The notes under the pieces: model-generated
Database searches by the model: none
What the model was told of the DNA's origin: nothing
The model's input: only the letters and a program-made list of their open reading frames with translations
Position numbers and translations under genes: made by a program
Shown here: piece after piece, positions 1-6,381 of the stretch
Layout: each line of letters starts with the position of its first letter
Numbering within the stretch: the stretch's first letter is position 1
Assembly: GCA_016212295.1 (NCBI GenBank)
Contig: JACRGO010000012.1
Span: forward strand, 1 to 6,448
DNA from: Nitrospinota bacterium
GTDB lineage: Bacteria; Nitrospinota; Nitrospinia; JACRGO01
Direction of reading: 5' to 3'
DNA: 6,448 nt

Positions 1-267
1 AAAACTTGGAGAAAACTCATTGAACTCCGAGTGCGGTGGCTTTATCGTTATTTTTTGCTTTTTTTCAGTAGCTTTATATTAAAAAATGGTGTTGTAAACG
101 TTGGTATTCCACTAAACGTATGGACCCTCTTCTGACGCAGGACCGGAAAAATCGCATTAGGAGCTAACTGGATAGGCATTTAATATTTATTTTATGCCGG
201 ATTATGCGCGGTTAATCAACCCAAAAACTGCAAATTATTCATCAAAAAATGCATCAAAACATTTCTA
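1..267. other. Left-end intergenic DNA, no supported gene
   Basis: This A+T-rich stretch has no convincing coding sequence. Two frames are open from the window edge (to a TGA at 133 and a TAA at 80), but their translations are short and low in complexity, so I do not call a gene end. A possible RNA stem pairs bases 4-11 with 25-32 (8 pairs counting one G-U), but the T-rich tract only starts about 20 bases later, so it is not a proper intrinsic terminator. GGCAT at 175-179 and ATGCC at 194-198 form a weak dyad. Two copies of CATCAAAA (240-247 and 252-259) lie just upstream of the promoter of the next gene and could be a regulator site. Confidence 0.6.
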
Positions 268-296
268 TTGAATTTTCTTTACAAAAGCAGTATATT
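268..296 (+). promoter_or_regulatory. Sigma70-like promoter of the YjfB-like gene
   Basis: TTGAAT (268-273) and TATATT (291-296) are separated by 17 bases, the ideal spacing for a housekeeping sigma factor; an overlapping TATTAT begins at 293. The predicted transcript start is near 303, directly at the Shine-Dalgarno sequence, so the leader would be only about 14 bases. I see no flagellar sigma28 or sigma54 pattern here. The DNA is A+T-rich, so some chance matching is possible. Confidence 0.5.
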
Positions 297-302
297 ATAG
301 CA

Positions 303-310
303 AGAGGAGA
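303..310 (+). promoter_or_regulatory. Strong ribosome binding site
   Basis: AGAGGAGA ends six bases before the ATG at 317. It decides the start: another ATG at 312 is followed at once by a TAA stop and cannot be used. It is the only strong Shine-Dalgarno sequence seen before any gene in the window. Confidence 0.75.
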
Positions 311-316
311 AATGTA

Positions 317-517
317 ATGGATATTGGATCCACGGAATCGGCAAACGTTCAAGACAATGTCAATCAGGTTGTTGGCTTGAAAAAGCAAGGGATGAAGGAG
401 CATATAAGCGCTTCGTTGCAGAAAAAAGGCGCGGCAATAGAACTTAACGTCAATAAAAATCTTATGGAAAATAAAGCCGCAGCGAACAAAGGTTCCAAGT
501 TAAACGTATTCGCCTGA
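317..517 (+). CDS. Small YjfB-like putative motility protein
   Basis: This 66-residue protein is supported by a strong Shine-Dalgarno sequence and a promoter directly upstream. It starts MDI and ends GSKLNVFA. Both ends resemble the YjfB-type putative motility family (Pfam YjfB_motility): proteins of about 60 residues that begin MDI, contain an amphipathic helix with alternating Val/Lys/Gln, and end in a Gly-Asn-Val-Ala-like tail. The middle (about residues 12-40) is a predicted Lys/Gln-rich helix. There is no signal peptide or membrane segment, so it should be cytoplasmic. The family is named from its proximity to motility genes; no biochemical role is established that I know of. No flagellar gene is visible nearby. 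The match is by eye, so the family call is tentative, while the gene itself is more secure. No clear intrinsic terminator follows. Confidence 0.6.
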   Translation: MDIGSTESANVQDNVNQVVGLKKQGMKEHISASLQKKGAAIELNVNKNLMENKAAANKGSKLNVFA

Positions 518-566
518 TCCCTCCCAAATTTTTTCTTACAACCCTCCACTTTTAAATACTTAAAGA

Positions 567-589
567 TTTTCCTGAAATTTTTCCTGAAA
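567..589 (+). repeat. Tandem 11-base direct repeat upstream of the DUF3187 gene
   Basis: TTTTCCTGAAA occurs at 567-577 and again at 579-589, a 12-base period. Each copy contains the short palindrome TTTCCTGAAA. The pair lies about 45-67 bases before the suspected transcript start at 634, where an activator or repressor could bind. No function is shown; in A+T-rich DNA it could be chance. Confidence 0.4.
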
Positions 590-622
590 AAAGCCGTTAA
601 ATGATTGGTTACGCCTTTTTCT

Positions 623-628
623 TATAAT
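623..628 (+). promoter_or_regulatory. Possible -10 box for a leaderless transcript
   Basis: A perfect TATAAT ends five bases before the ATG at 634, so transcription would begin at about that ATG. No good -35 hexamer stands 15-19 bases upstream (the best candidate, TTAAAT at 597-602, is 20 bases away) and there is no extended -10 TG. The call rests on the hexamer plus the absence of any Shine-Dalgarno sequence. Confidence 0.3.
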
Positions 629-633
629 TGAAA

Positions 634-1713
634 ATGAAAAACATAGGTCTCATGATATTGGCTTTCCTCGCCTTTTTTTCTTTCGGGACTGTTCATGCCG
701 GTGAGAAAATTACAGCTGCGGCATCAAAGCATCGCGGACCTTTGAACATCTCAAACTCCTTTCCAGCCACCCTCTTCTTTCTAAATTACAGGCCCCTTAG
801 GGCTGAGAATTTTGACAAGGGTGAATATCAGATTTTTTTTGACGTGGATGAAGCCAATACCATTGTAATTGACCAAAGCCGCGACAGGACCGGCGAAACC
901 GTGCTCGACTCCGAACTGTCCCAATACCGCTTCGATCTTTCCGCCGGATTGGCCGGCAGGCTGGAGGTCGGGGTGTCTACGGCCATACTTCACTACCACG
1001 GCCCTTTCCTGGATGGTTTTATCGAGTCCGTGGAGGGGGCGGCAGGCAAGCCTTCGCGGGTGAGAAAGCTGGTGGGAAAAAACGACATCAGGCTTTATCT
1101 GGTTCGCGATAACCAGGTAATGCTTGACAGGAGCGGGAACATGGCCGGGTTTGGGGACACGGTGCTAAGGGCAAAGTACGCATTGATGGAAGAAAAAAAC
1201 AAAGGCCCCTTTGATCTTTCCGGGCGCTTGGAGGTGAAAGCCCCGACTGGAAACAAATCAAAGGGCATGGGGAGCGGGTCCTTCGATTTCGGGGTCTCGG
1301 CCCTGGGGCATAAAAGCTTCGGGAATTTTCACTTGCAAGGGGACGCGGCTTATCTCTTCATTGGAGACCTGAAACTAGGAGGGGGGTATGAGCCGGACAA
1401 TGTTTTCACCGGCGTCTTGTCGACTGAGTATTCCTGGACCAGAATTTCCGGCATACTCCAGTTTGTTTATACTCAAACCGCCTTGAAAAATATAGGCATT
1501 CCTACCCTGGAGGAAGCGGGGGAGGCCGTGTCGCTGGGCTTTAAGTACGACGTGGCCAATAACGCCCTTTTCCAGTTTTCCATGACGGAAAATATCTCGG
1601 ATGTCACTTTTTCCGATTTTTCCCTGAACGCGGGCATCGAATACCGCTTTGGCAAAAAGAGCGTTTCCAATAAGAAAAGCGAGAGAAAAAATAGGGGAAG
1701 GAAGATGATGTGA
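634..1713 (+). CDS. DUF3187-like exported protein, probable outer-membrane beta-barrel
   Basis: This is a 359-residue exported protein. Residues 1-22 form a classic Sec signal peptide: MKN, a hydrophobic core rich in Leu, Ile, Ala and Phe, and a VHA cleavage site before GEK. The mature start has the pattern GPL..SNSFP...FFL (about residues 35-50), which I recognise as typical of the DUF3187 family, proteins of unknown function in Gram-negative bacteria. The rest alternates hydrophobic and polar residues with many Gly and aromatic residues (for example LSAGLAGRLEVGVS, FDFGVSALGH, FSLNAGIEYRFG), as in beta-barrel strands. The barrel seems to end at EYRF; 19-21 very basic residues follow, which is odd. 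A TTG at 628 is an alternative start in the same frame, but the ATG at 634 gives a normal signal peptide. A TAA at 625 blocks anything further upstream. No Shine-Dalgarno sequence is visible. It converges with the large gene downstream. Confidence 0.8.
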   Translation: MKNIGLMILAFLAFFSFGTVHAGEKITAAASKHRGPLNISNSFPATLFFLNYRPLRAENFDKGEYQIFFDVDEANTIVIDQSRDRTGETVLDSELSQYRFDLSAGLAGRLEVGVSTAILHYHGPFLDGFIESVEGAAGKPSRVRKLVGKNDIRLYLVRDNQVMLDRSGNMAGFGDTVLRAKYALMEEKNKGPFDLSGRLEVKAPTGNKSKGMGSGSFDFGVSALGHKSFGNFHLQGDAAYLFIGDLKLGGGYEPDNVFTGVLSTEYSWTRISGILQFVYTQTALKNIGIPTLEEAGEAVSLGFKYDVANNALFQFSMTENISDVTFSDFSLNAGIEYRFGKKSVSNKKSERKNRGRKMM

Positions 1714-1733
1714 TTTCCGCGGAGATACTCTTA

Positions 1734-1871
1734 AGGGACTTAGAAATTAAAAATATACCGCCGAGACACAGAGACGCTGAGAAAAACATCTATTGAAATT
1801 AAAGATTTTTTTCTCTGCGCCACTGCGCCTCCGCGGTTAATAAATGGTATTTTAGTATTTGCCCAGTCCCT
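1734..1871. repeat. Long imperfect palindromic repeat between convergent genes
   Basis: The core arms are 1757-1786 and 1808-1837, which match at 24 of 30 positions when one is reversed and complemented. The left arm starts ACCGC and carries GAGACACAGAGACGC; the right arm carries CTCTGCGCCACTGCGCC. About 21 A+T-rich bases form the loop. Outside the core, AGGGACT (1734-1740) and AGTCCCT (1865-1871) form an outer inverted pair, so the element fills nearly the whole 156-base gap. Three of the six mismatches are A-C on this strand and become U-G wobbles in RNA of the minus strand, so that transcript would fold better. I recall strings of this 'CGCAGAGACGCAGAG' kind as common intergenic repeats in many environmental bacteria. 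It might act as an RNA hairpin at the 3' ends of both genes, but no T-tract follows as in a normal terminator. The outer right arm overlaps the stop codon of the minus-strand gene. Confidence 0.75.
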
Positions 1872-4800
1872 AAAAAAGACGGGCCGTATTGAATCGCTGG
1901 ATACGGTGGTTGCCGTAATCACAAACGAATAAAAAGCTTTCAAGGCAGACCATGCCGGTTGGTCCATCGAACTCTCCTTTGGCCCTTCCATAGCCGCCAA
2001 AACTTGAAATGAGGCGATAGGAAGAGTCAAACGCGTAGACGCAATGCCTGGTAAAATCCGAGGCCAGCAAAATCCCCTCCGGACCTTGAGCCAGTTTATA
2101 AACGTTTTCGATTTCCAGCCCTTCAGTGCGGCAATAGGTTTTGTGGTTTCCCTCCCTGTCCAAAACCTGGATCCGGCGGTTGGCCGATTCGGAAACCACT
2201 ATATCCCCGTTTCCCATTTGCGTCACTCCCCATAAACCACTGAATTCCCCTGGGCCAGTTCCCTCCTTGCCTATGGTTTTCAGGAGGCCGCCGTCTCTTG
2301 AGTAAAGGAAAATCCGGTTTTTTTCTAAATCGGCGATCCACAGCCTTCCCATATCGTCAATAAGAATTCCGGCGGGTTTTTCCAAAACGCCATGGGTCCC
2401 GCCTATAGTCAGAACATGCTCCCCTTGGGCCGAGATTTTTTGGACCCTTTTGTTTGAAGGTCCCACGATAATAGATGCCTCGGCTACGTAAGCGTTTCCT
2501 TCCATGTCCAGGGCTAATGCGATGGGTTTGATGAAACTCATAGGCATCGTCCCATAACCCCCAAGTTCGCCAAGAGGTATTCCTTCCAGGGAGAAGCTTT
2601 TAATCTTGTGGTTTAGGAAACCACACACGACCAGTTCCTTCTTTCCGTTTGCCTTAATGTCGCTTGGGAGAAATAGCTGGCCATATAAAGCACCGGGTTC
2701 TCCAATGGTCAAGTCCGGTTCCATCTTAATTGATTTGCCAGCGTGTGGTCGGGCTTGCCGGTCAACCGGAATAGACTTGCCCGCGAGTTCGTTCAGCCGC
2801 TCATGAAGGCTTATAATTTCCGCCAGGCGGTTTTGGAGATAGCCGACCAGGGCCTGCGTCTCTTCATTTAATCTTTTCTTCTTCTGGCATTCTTTTTTCT
2901 TTTCCATGTCAAATTGGACTGGGCCGCAGTCAGTGAGTTCTTTTTCCAAATCAAAGAATTCTTTCTGCTTTTCTCGTTGGAGCCGCCGGAATTCTTCCTG
3001 GAGATTTTTGTAAAATTCTAAACTTTTCCTGAAAGAGGAAAGTATCTCTTCCAATTTTTCGGGGCCATATTTTTTTATAAGAAGAATGGCCGGAAAAAGA
3101 TGCCGGTAGTCCCATTTCAGATTAATAAACAGTTTCTCTGCCGTGCTGTAATTGAGTTTTTCCTGGAAATAGAAAAGGTGCATACGGTCGGTTTGGGAAA
3201 TAAAGACCCTTTCCTCGGCTGCCGCCCCGGAATTTAAAATCCCCTCTATTTCAACTTTATGTTGAATCAGGGTCAGCTCATTTTCCATAAAGGACTTCAA
3301 GGGAGACGCGATATTTTCTCCTCCAGTAGCGAATTCCCTGAGAATGCCGGCGGCCGATTGGATGGCTTCCTCCGAGTCCAACCCTGGCCCGTATTCATAG
3401 TAATAAGGGCCCGCCATGCAGCCGCCTCCTTCCGCGTCTCCAAGAAAAAAAGGAAACAGCAATGGGAAAAGCGCGGGCCGTGCCTCGTCAACATTGTTTC
3501 GCGAAGGCCCGGAAAATGAGGCGGGAATCAGGCAGAAAGATCCAATGCCGGCAAAATGAAATGCCGTGGTCAGAATATTTATTCCGTTGGAGATTAAATT
3601 GTAAATGTGCGAGTCAGGGCCGGACTTGTTAAGGACCGTTTCCAGCCCAGCGCCGGTTTCTCCGGTAAAAATTTCCTGAAAGAGGCGTTCCCATTCGGAA
3701 TTTTCCACGGAGTTCTTCTTCAGGAAAACGGCCCAATCCTTCAACATTGAAAGGGCAAGGCATAAGATAAGTGGCATTTGGGAAACTAGCCCAAGCCTGT
3801 TCCCTCCATCCAGTAAATGTATGGCCTTTTTGAATTCAGCCCGCCCTTCCCTTTGGTCCTTGCTGAAAATCTTATAGGCCCTCTCCAAATCATGAAAAAC
3901 CGTTTCCCGCTGCGAAACCAGGTCCGCTAAAAACAGGGAAAGCCTCCTGGTCCGGACCAGCCAATGGGCATAAAATTTTTTTAACTCTGGCATGGAATCC
4001 GGGCCGCTTTTGTAAAGAGTTTTGGAGCAAAGCGAGTAGATATGTTCATAGGCGCGTTTGAGCCTGGCCATATTCGCCTTCTGTGATCTTTCCAATTCGA
4101 TGTTTTTTCTTTCCAGATTAAAGAGGGTCTCGTCGAATTGTAAATCCGACTCAACCCCGCTTAGGACCATGGCCGTCCTTTTTTCTCCAGAGGAGATAAA
4201 GACGCCGGCCAACTCCTCCCATTCGTTTTTAATCCCTATTATTTTTTTCTCAATGGAATCCGCAACCTCCCCAAGGCGTTCCGCGAAATGAAGTTGTTCC
4301 CGCGGGAAACTTTCGCTTTTAAAATCATGCAAATAGCGGCTTGATTTTTCTCCAGCCAAAACCGGCCATGTTCTGTCGGCGTCCTCTTTTTCAGGCCGCC
4401 ATTCCTGCAAGTCCTGGGGGATGCCTGGTTGATACTCAAATACCAGTATGGCTGGAGAAAATCCAAGCCCCACGTAGAGTTTTCCCTCGCCGCAGGCCAG
4501 GGACACCGGGACAGACATGGCGTCGGATTCACTCCCAGGCATTTTAATCGCGTAGAGGAACTCTCCAGCAGGAGTGAAACGCTGCACCCTCCTGTTGTTC
4601 ATATCGGCAATGAAAATATTGCCTTGGGCGTCAATGGCTATGGCCTGGGGATACATGAATTCCCCGTTGGAGCGGCCTTTTTTGCCCCACTCAAGGATTT
4701 TAGAACCGTGGGAGTCGAACTTTTGTATTCGATGATTGTTGCAGTCAGCGATATACAAGCGACCCTCGTGGTCCATTTCTATTGCGGTGGGAAATTCAAA

Positions 4801-5532
4801 GGCTGGAGGTGAGAATTTTTCAGGTGAAGTGGAAAACAGGTAGGCCATGTCTTCTTCCAGTGGCGTCCCACGCCTGCCAAAGGACCCGATTATTTTAAAC
4901 TCCTGGTCAAACACCTGGACCCTGTTGTTGCACCGGTCCAGGACATAAATCCAATTGTTTCCGCCGACTGTAATGCCGTGAGGTTCATTGAACCGGCCCG
5001 TTTCGTCGCCGTATCCACCGAATTCCCCAAGGAAAACTCCGTCCCGGTTGAATTTCTGGATCCGGTGGTTCCATGCGTCCGCCACATAAATAAACCCGTT
5101 GGGGTCGCAGAACGCCTTTTTAGGATAATTGAATTGTCCGGGCAGGCTCCCCTTCTCCCCGAAAGAGGACAAGAACTCCCCTTCACTGGAAAAGAATTGA
5201 ATTCCATGCTTGATTTCATTGGCGACCACGAGCCTTCCATCCGGGTGTATTCGAATGTCCCCTGCCGGTCCGTTTTCAATTTCCCCCTTTTTTTCACGGA
5301 AGGCCGCTCCCCCGGATACCCGGTAAAAGATGGAAAGCAAATCCAGCTCTTCCGTTAATTTTTTCTTGAGGGGTTCCTCTATCGCCAATCCAGGCGCGTC
5401 GTTTCTCCCCTTTTCCACCTCGGCAAGGATTTCCTTGTTCCAGGCGTTTTCCTCGAGAATTTTTTTCCACTCACGGACCGCTTCCTTGTGTTTTCCGGTC
5501 CTGAATAATTCAAAAGCCTTGGATTTTGCCAT
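1870..5532 (-). CDS. Large NHL-repeat protein with two propeller blocks around a helical core
   Basis: This 1220-residue protein has three parts. Residues 1-40 look like one TPR-type helix pair (AFELFRTGKHKEAVREWKKI). Residues about 88-367 hold six NHL repeats with the family pattern GxF..P.gi..D..G.iyvAD..NhRiqkF...G.f...G; clear examples are at 132-172, 179-219, 243-283 and 290-330, with a roughly 20-residue insert at 221-242. Residues about 385-935 are mostly helical and unrecognised, with a Lys/Glu-rich probable coiled coil at 825-915, hydrophobic stretches at 583-603 and 650-697, and a Gly/Tyr patch near 703-717. Residues 946-1217 hold six more NHL repeats. NHL repeats fold into beta-propellers, often six-bladed, that bind proteins, RNA or other ligands. 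No signal peptide is seen, so it is probably cytoplasmic, and no catalytic motif is visible. The ATG at 5532 has no Shine-Dalgarno sequence; no other start precedes the in-frame stop at 5563-5565. It may be co-transcribed with the PilZ gene upstream. The exact function is unknown. Confidence 0.9.
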   Translation of the reverse strand: MAKSKAFELFRTGKHKEAVREWKKILEENAWNKEILAEVEKGRNDAPGLAIEEPLKKKLTEELDLLSIFYRVSGGAAFREKKGEIENGPAGDIRIHPDGRLVVANEIKHGIQFFSSEGEFLSSFGEKGSLPGQFNYPKKAFCDPNGFIYVADAWNHRIQKFNRDGVFLGEFGGYGDETGRFNEPHGITVGGNNWIYVLDRCNNRVQVFDQEFKIIGSFGRRGTPLEEDMAYLFSTSPEKFSPPAFEFPTAIEMDHEGRLYIADCNNHRIQKFDSHGSKILEWGKKGRSNGEFMYPQAIAIDAQGNIFIADMNNRRVQRFTPAGEFLYAIKMPGSESDAMSVPVSLACGEGKLYVGLGFSPAILVFEYQPGIPQDLQEWRPEKEDADRTWPVLAGEKSSRYLHDFKSESFPREQLHFAERLGEVADSIEKKIIGIKNEWEELAGVFISSGEKRTAMVLSGVESDLQFDETLFNLERKNIELERSQKANMARLKRAYEHIYSLCSKTLYKSGPDSMPELKKFYAHWLVRTRRLSLFLADLVSQRETVFHDLERAYKIFSKDQREGRAEFKKAIHLLDGGNRLGLVSQMPLILCLALSMLKDWAVFLKKNSVENSEWERLFQEIFTGETGAGLETVLNKSGPDSHIYNLISNGINILTTAFHFAGIGSFCLIPASFSGPSRNNVDEARPALFPLLFPFFLGDAEGGGCMAGPYYYEYGPGLDSEEAIQSAAGILREFATGGENIASPLKSFMENELTLIQHKVEIEGILNSGAAAEERVFISQTDRMHLFYFQEKLNYSTAEKLFINLKWDYRHLFPAILLIKKYGPEKLEEILSSFRKSLEFYKNLQEEFRRLQREKQKEFFDLEKELTDCGPVQFDMEKKKECQKKKRLNEETQALVGYLQNRLAEIISLHERLNELAGKSIPVDRQARPHAGKSIKMEPDLTIGEPGALYGQLFLPSDIKANGKKELVVCGFLNHKIKSFSLEGIPLGELGGYGTMPMSFIKPIALALDMEGNAYVAEASIIVGPSNKRVQKISAQGEHVLTIGGTHGVLEKPAGILIDDMGRLWIADLEKNRIFLYSRDGGLLKTIGKEGTGPGEFSGLWGVTQMGNGDIVVSESANRRIQVLDREGNHKTYCRTEGLEIENVYKLAQGPEGILLASDFTRHCVYAFDSSYRLISSFGGYGRAKGEFDGPTGMVCLESFLFVCDYGNHRIQRFNTARLF

Positions 5533-5549
5533 AGTTTTGGTTGCTGGAT

Positions 5550-5639
5550 TGCCACTAAGACACTAAACCACAAAGATTCACTAAGATTTACAAAACATTC
5601 TTTTATTGTGAGACTTTGTGCCTTGGTGGCTTTGTGGCA
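5550..5639. repeat. Palindromic repeat of CACTAAG/CACAAAG units before the NHL gene
   Basis: The left arm (5550-5583) and right arm (5606-5639) match at 26 of 34 positions when one is reversed and complemented; both outer ends are TGCCAC/GTGGCA. The left arm is itself built of short units, CACTAAGA, CACTAAAC, CACAAAGATT and CACTAAG, starting at 5553, 5561, 5569 and 5579. The loop is about 22 A+T-rich bases. The element ends only 17 bases before the start codon of the minus-strand NHL gene, so an RNA from the PilZ promoter would carry this hairpin in the leader region of the NHL coding sequence. I recall such 'CCACAAAGACACAAAG' strings as widely dispersed intergenic repeats. It differs in sequence from the repeat at 1734-1871 but has the same design. 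Function is unknown. Confidence 0.75.
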
Positions 5640-5712
5640 TATCCTGAATTAAAATTTATGTGGTTGCTGAGTAGTTACGTTGATTATTGCTTTGTAACCG
5701 TGAACGATTCCG

Positions 5713-6084
5713 TTACTTTTCCGCTTCGGAGAGCTTTTCTTCCAGGTAGTGGATGACCTTGTGCTTGGTCTCTTCGTCGAGGGCGCTATCGGAAAGATCG
5801 AATTTCCCCCCATAAGAATACTTGAAGGAAGATCCCTCCCCTTTTTTCCGCCAAATGATTTCCATATTGAAGGAAAAATCTTCCACCTGGAAGGGATTCT
5901 TTACGAGGTATTTCAGGCTGATGGTCCCAGGTATTTTCTTCCCGGTCTCAAGATTTCCGTTGTAGAAAAATTTAATTCCGTTTTCAGATATGTCGAACAG
6001 CCTTCCCATGCTGGGTTTTGAGGCCGGAAGGCGGACCATGACCCAGTTGGCTGGGTACCTTTTAGTATGGCGGATTTCAGTCAT
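5713..6084 (-). CDS. Single-domain PilZ protein, likely c-di-GMP receptor
   Basis: This 123-residue protein consists of one PilZ domain. The two signature motifs are intact: RxxxR at residues 5-9 (RHTKR) and DxSxxG at 31-36 (DISENG), 22 residues apart as is usual, so binding of cyclic di-GMP is expected. Later beta strands follow, with an Ile-Ile-Trp strand at 76-78, a GGKF turn at 92-95, and a closing charged helix (about 100-123). There is no signal peptide or membrane segment, so it should be cytoplasmic. PilZ proteins pass the c-di-GMP signal to motility, exopolysaccharide or adhesion machinery through a partner protein. The start ATG has only a weak GGA six to eight bases before it. The gene precedes the large NHL gene on the same strand with 180 bases between them, which hold a palindromic repeat; the NHL protein is a candidate partner by position only. 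Confidence 0.88.
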   Translation of the reverse strand: MTEIRHTKRYPANWVMVRLPASKPSMGRLFDISENGIKFFYNGNLETGKKIPGTISLKYLVKNPFQVEDFSFNMEIIWRKKGEGSSFKYSYGGKFDLSDSALDEETKHKVIHYLEEKLSEAEK

Positions 6085-6119
6085 AAGGGTCCATGAAAAA
6101 TTTTGATTTTAAAGGCTCT

Positions 6120-6148
6120 ATGATAAACCTTCGTTTCCCGGATTTCAA
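6120..6148 (-). promoter_or_regulatory. Sigma70-like promoter of the PilZ gene
   Basis: Read on the minus strand, TTGAAA (6148-6143) and TATCAT (6125-6120) are exactly 17 bases apart, differing from the consensus hexamers by one base each. The transcript should start near 6113, giving a leader of about 29 bases before the PilZ ATG. This is the best promoter match in the window and probably also serves the NHL gene downstream. Confidence 0.6.
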
Positions 6149-6181
6149 GTAAGGATATGAAGGCCTAATTGATTTGAAAGA

Positions 6182-6373
6182 GTGTCTCACACGATCACCA
6201 TAGCCGATATCAAACTATCGGGATCACGCATCAATTTGGCTGCGCTTAGGGCAAAATCGGCAGCTCTTTTGAAAGATTACAAAGGATACAATATAGAGTT
6301 TATGGGTCTTAGAAGCTGTCTTGAAAAACATTACGGTCCGCCTGCTTGCAAACACAGCCACGAAAATACTTAA
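6182..6373 (+). CDS. Small hypothetical protein, doubtful
   Basis: A GTG-started frame of 63 codons, the only long frame in this stretch, and divergent from the PilZ gene. An in-frame TGA at 6170 bounds it, so GTG at 6182 is the first possible start; the only purine-rich sequence nearby (GAAAGA) touches the start codon and is too close for a proper ribosome binding site. The middle is probably helical (LAALRAKSAALLKDY, about residues 19-33). The C-terminal third holds Cys46, His50, Cys56, His58 and His60, which could bind a metal but do not match a zinc-finger spacing I know. No promoter on this strand was found. It could be a real small gene, a remnant of a longer gene, or chance. I do not recognise a family. 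Confidence 0.3.
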   Translation: MSHTITIADIKLSGSRINLAALRAKSAALLKDYKGYNIEFMGLRSCLEKHYGPPACKHSHENT

Positions 6374-6381
6374 CACACCCC

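Noticed and set aside
1-135. C-terminus of an upstream gene entering the window
   Set aside because: A frame is open to a TGA at 133, but the translation is A+T-driven with Phe/Leu runs and gives no family pattern; 44 codons are not enough to support it.
1757-1837. Ordinary intrinsic terminator for the convergent genes
   Set aside because: The stem is long and mismatched with A/T-rich inner ends, the loop is about 21 bases, and no T-run follows the outer base of the stem on either strand.
1740-2030. 96-residue minus-strand frame over the 3' end of the NHL gene and the repeat
   Set aside because: It overlaps clear NHL repeats in another frame, runs into the palindromic repeat, and its translation has no protein-like pattern.
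3435-3585. Membrane segments in the core of the NHL protein
   Set aside because: The hydrophobic stretch at about residues 650-697 is broken by Pro, Asn, Asp, Glu and Arg, and there is no signal peptide; a buried helical core is as likely.
4429-4812. 127-residue plus-strand frame
   Set aside because: It lies wholly inside the NHL gene on the opposite strand, over well-formed NHL repeats; it is a by-product of that coding sequence.
4890-5358. Frames of 126 (+) and 135 (-) residues
   Set aside because: Both overlap the N-terminal NHL block in other frames and look like shadows, with no start signals or recognisable motifs.
5550-5639. CRISPR-like array
   Set aside because: The repeated units are 8-10 bases with no spacers, arranged as two arms of one palindrome, and no cas gene is nearby.
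5749-6021. 90-residue plus-strand frame opposite the PilZ gene
   Set aside because: The minus-strand frame has intact PilZ motifs and a promoter; the opposite frame has neither.
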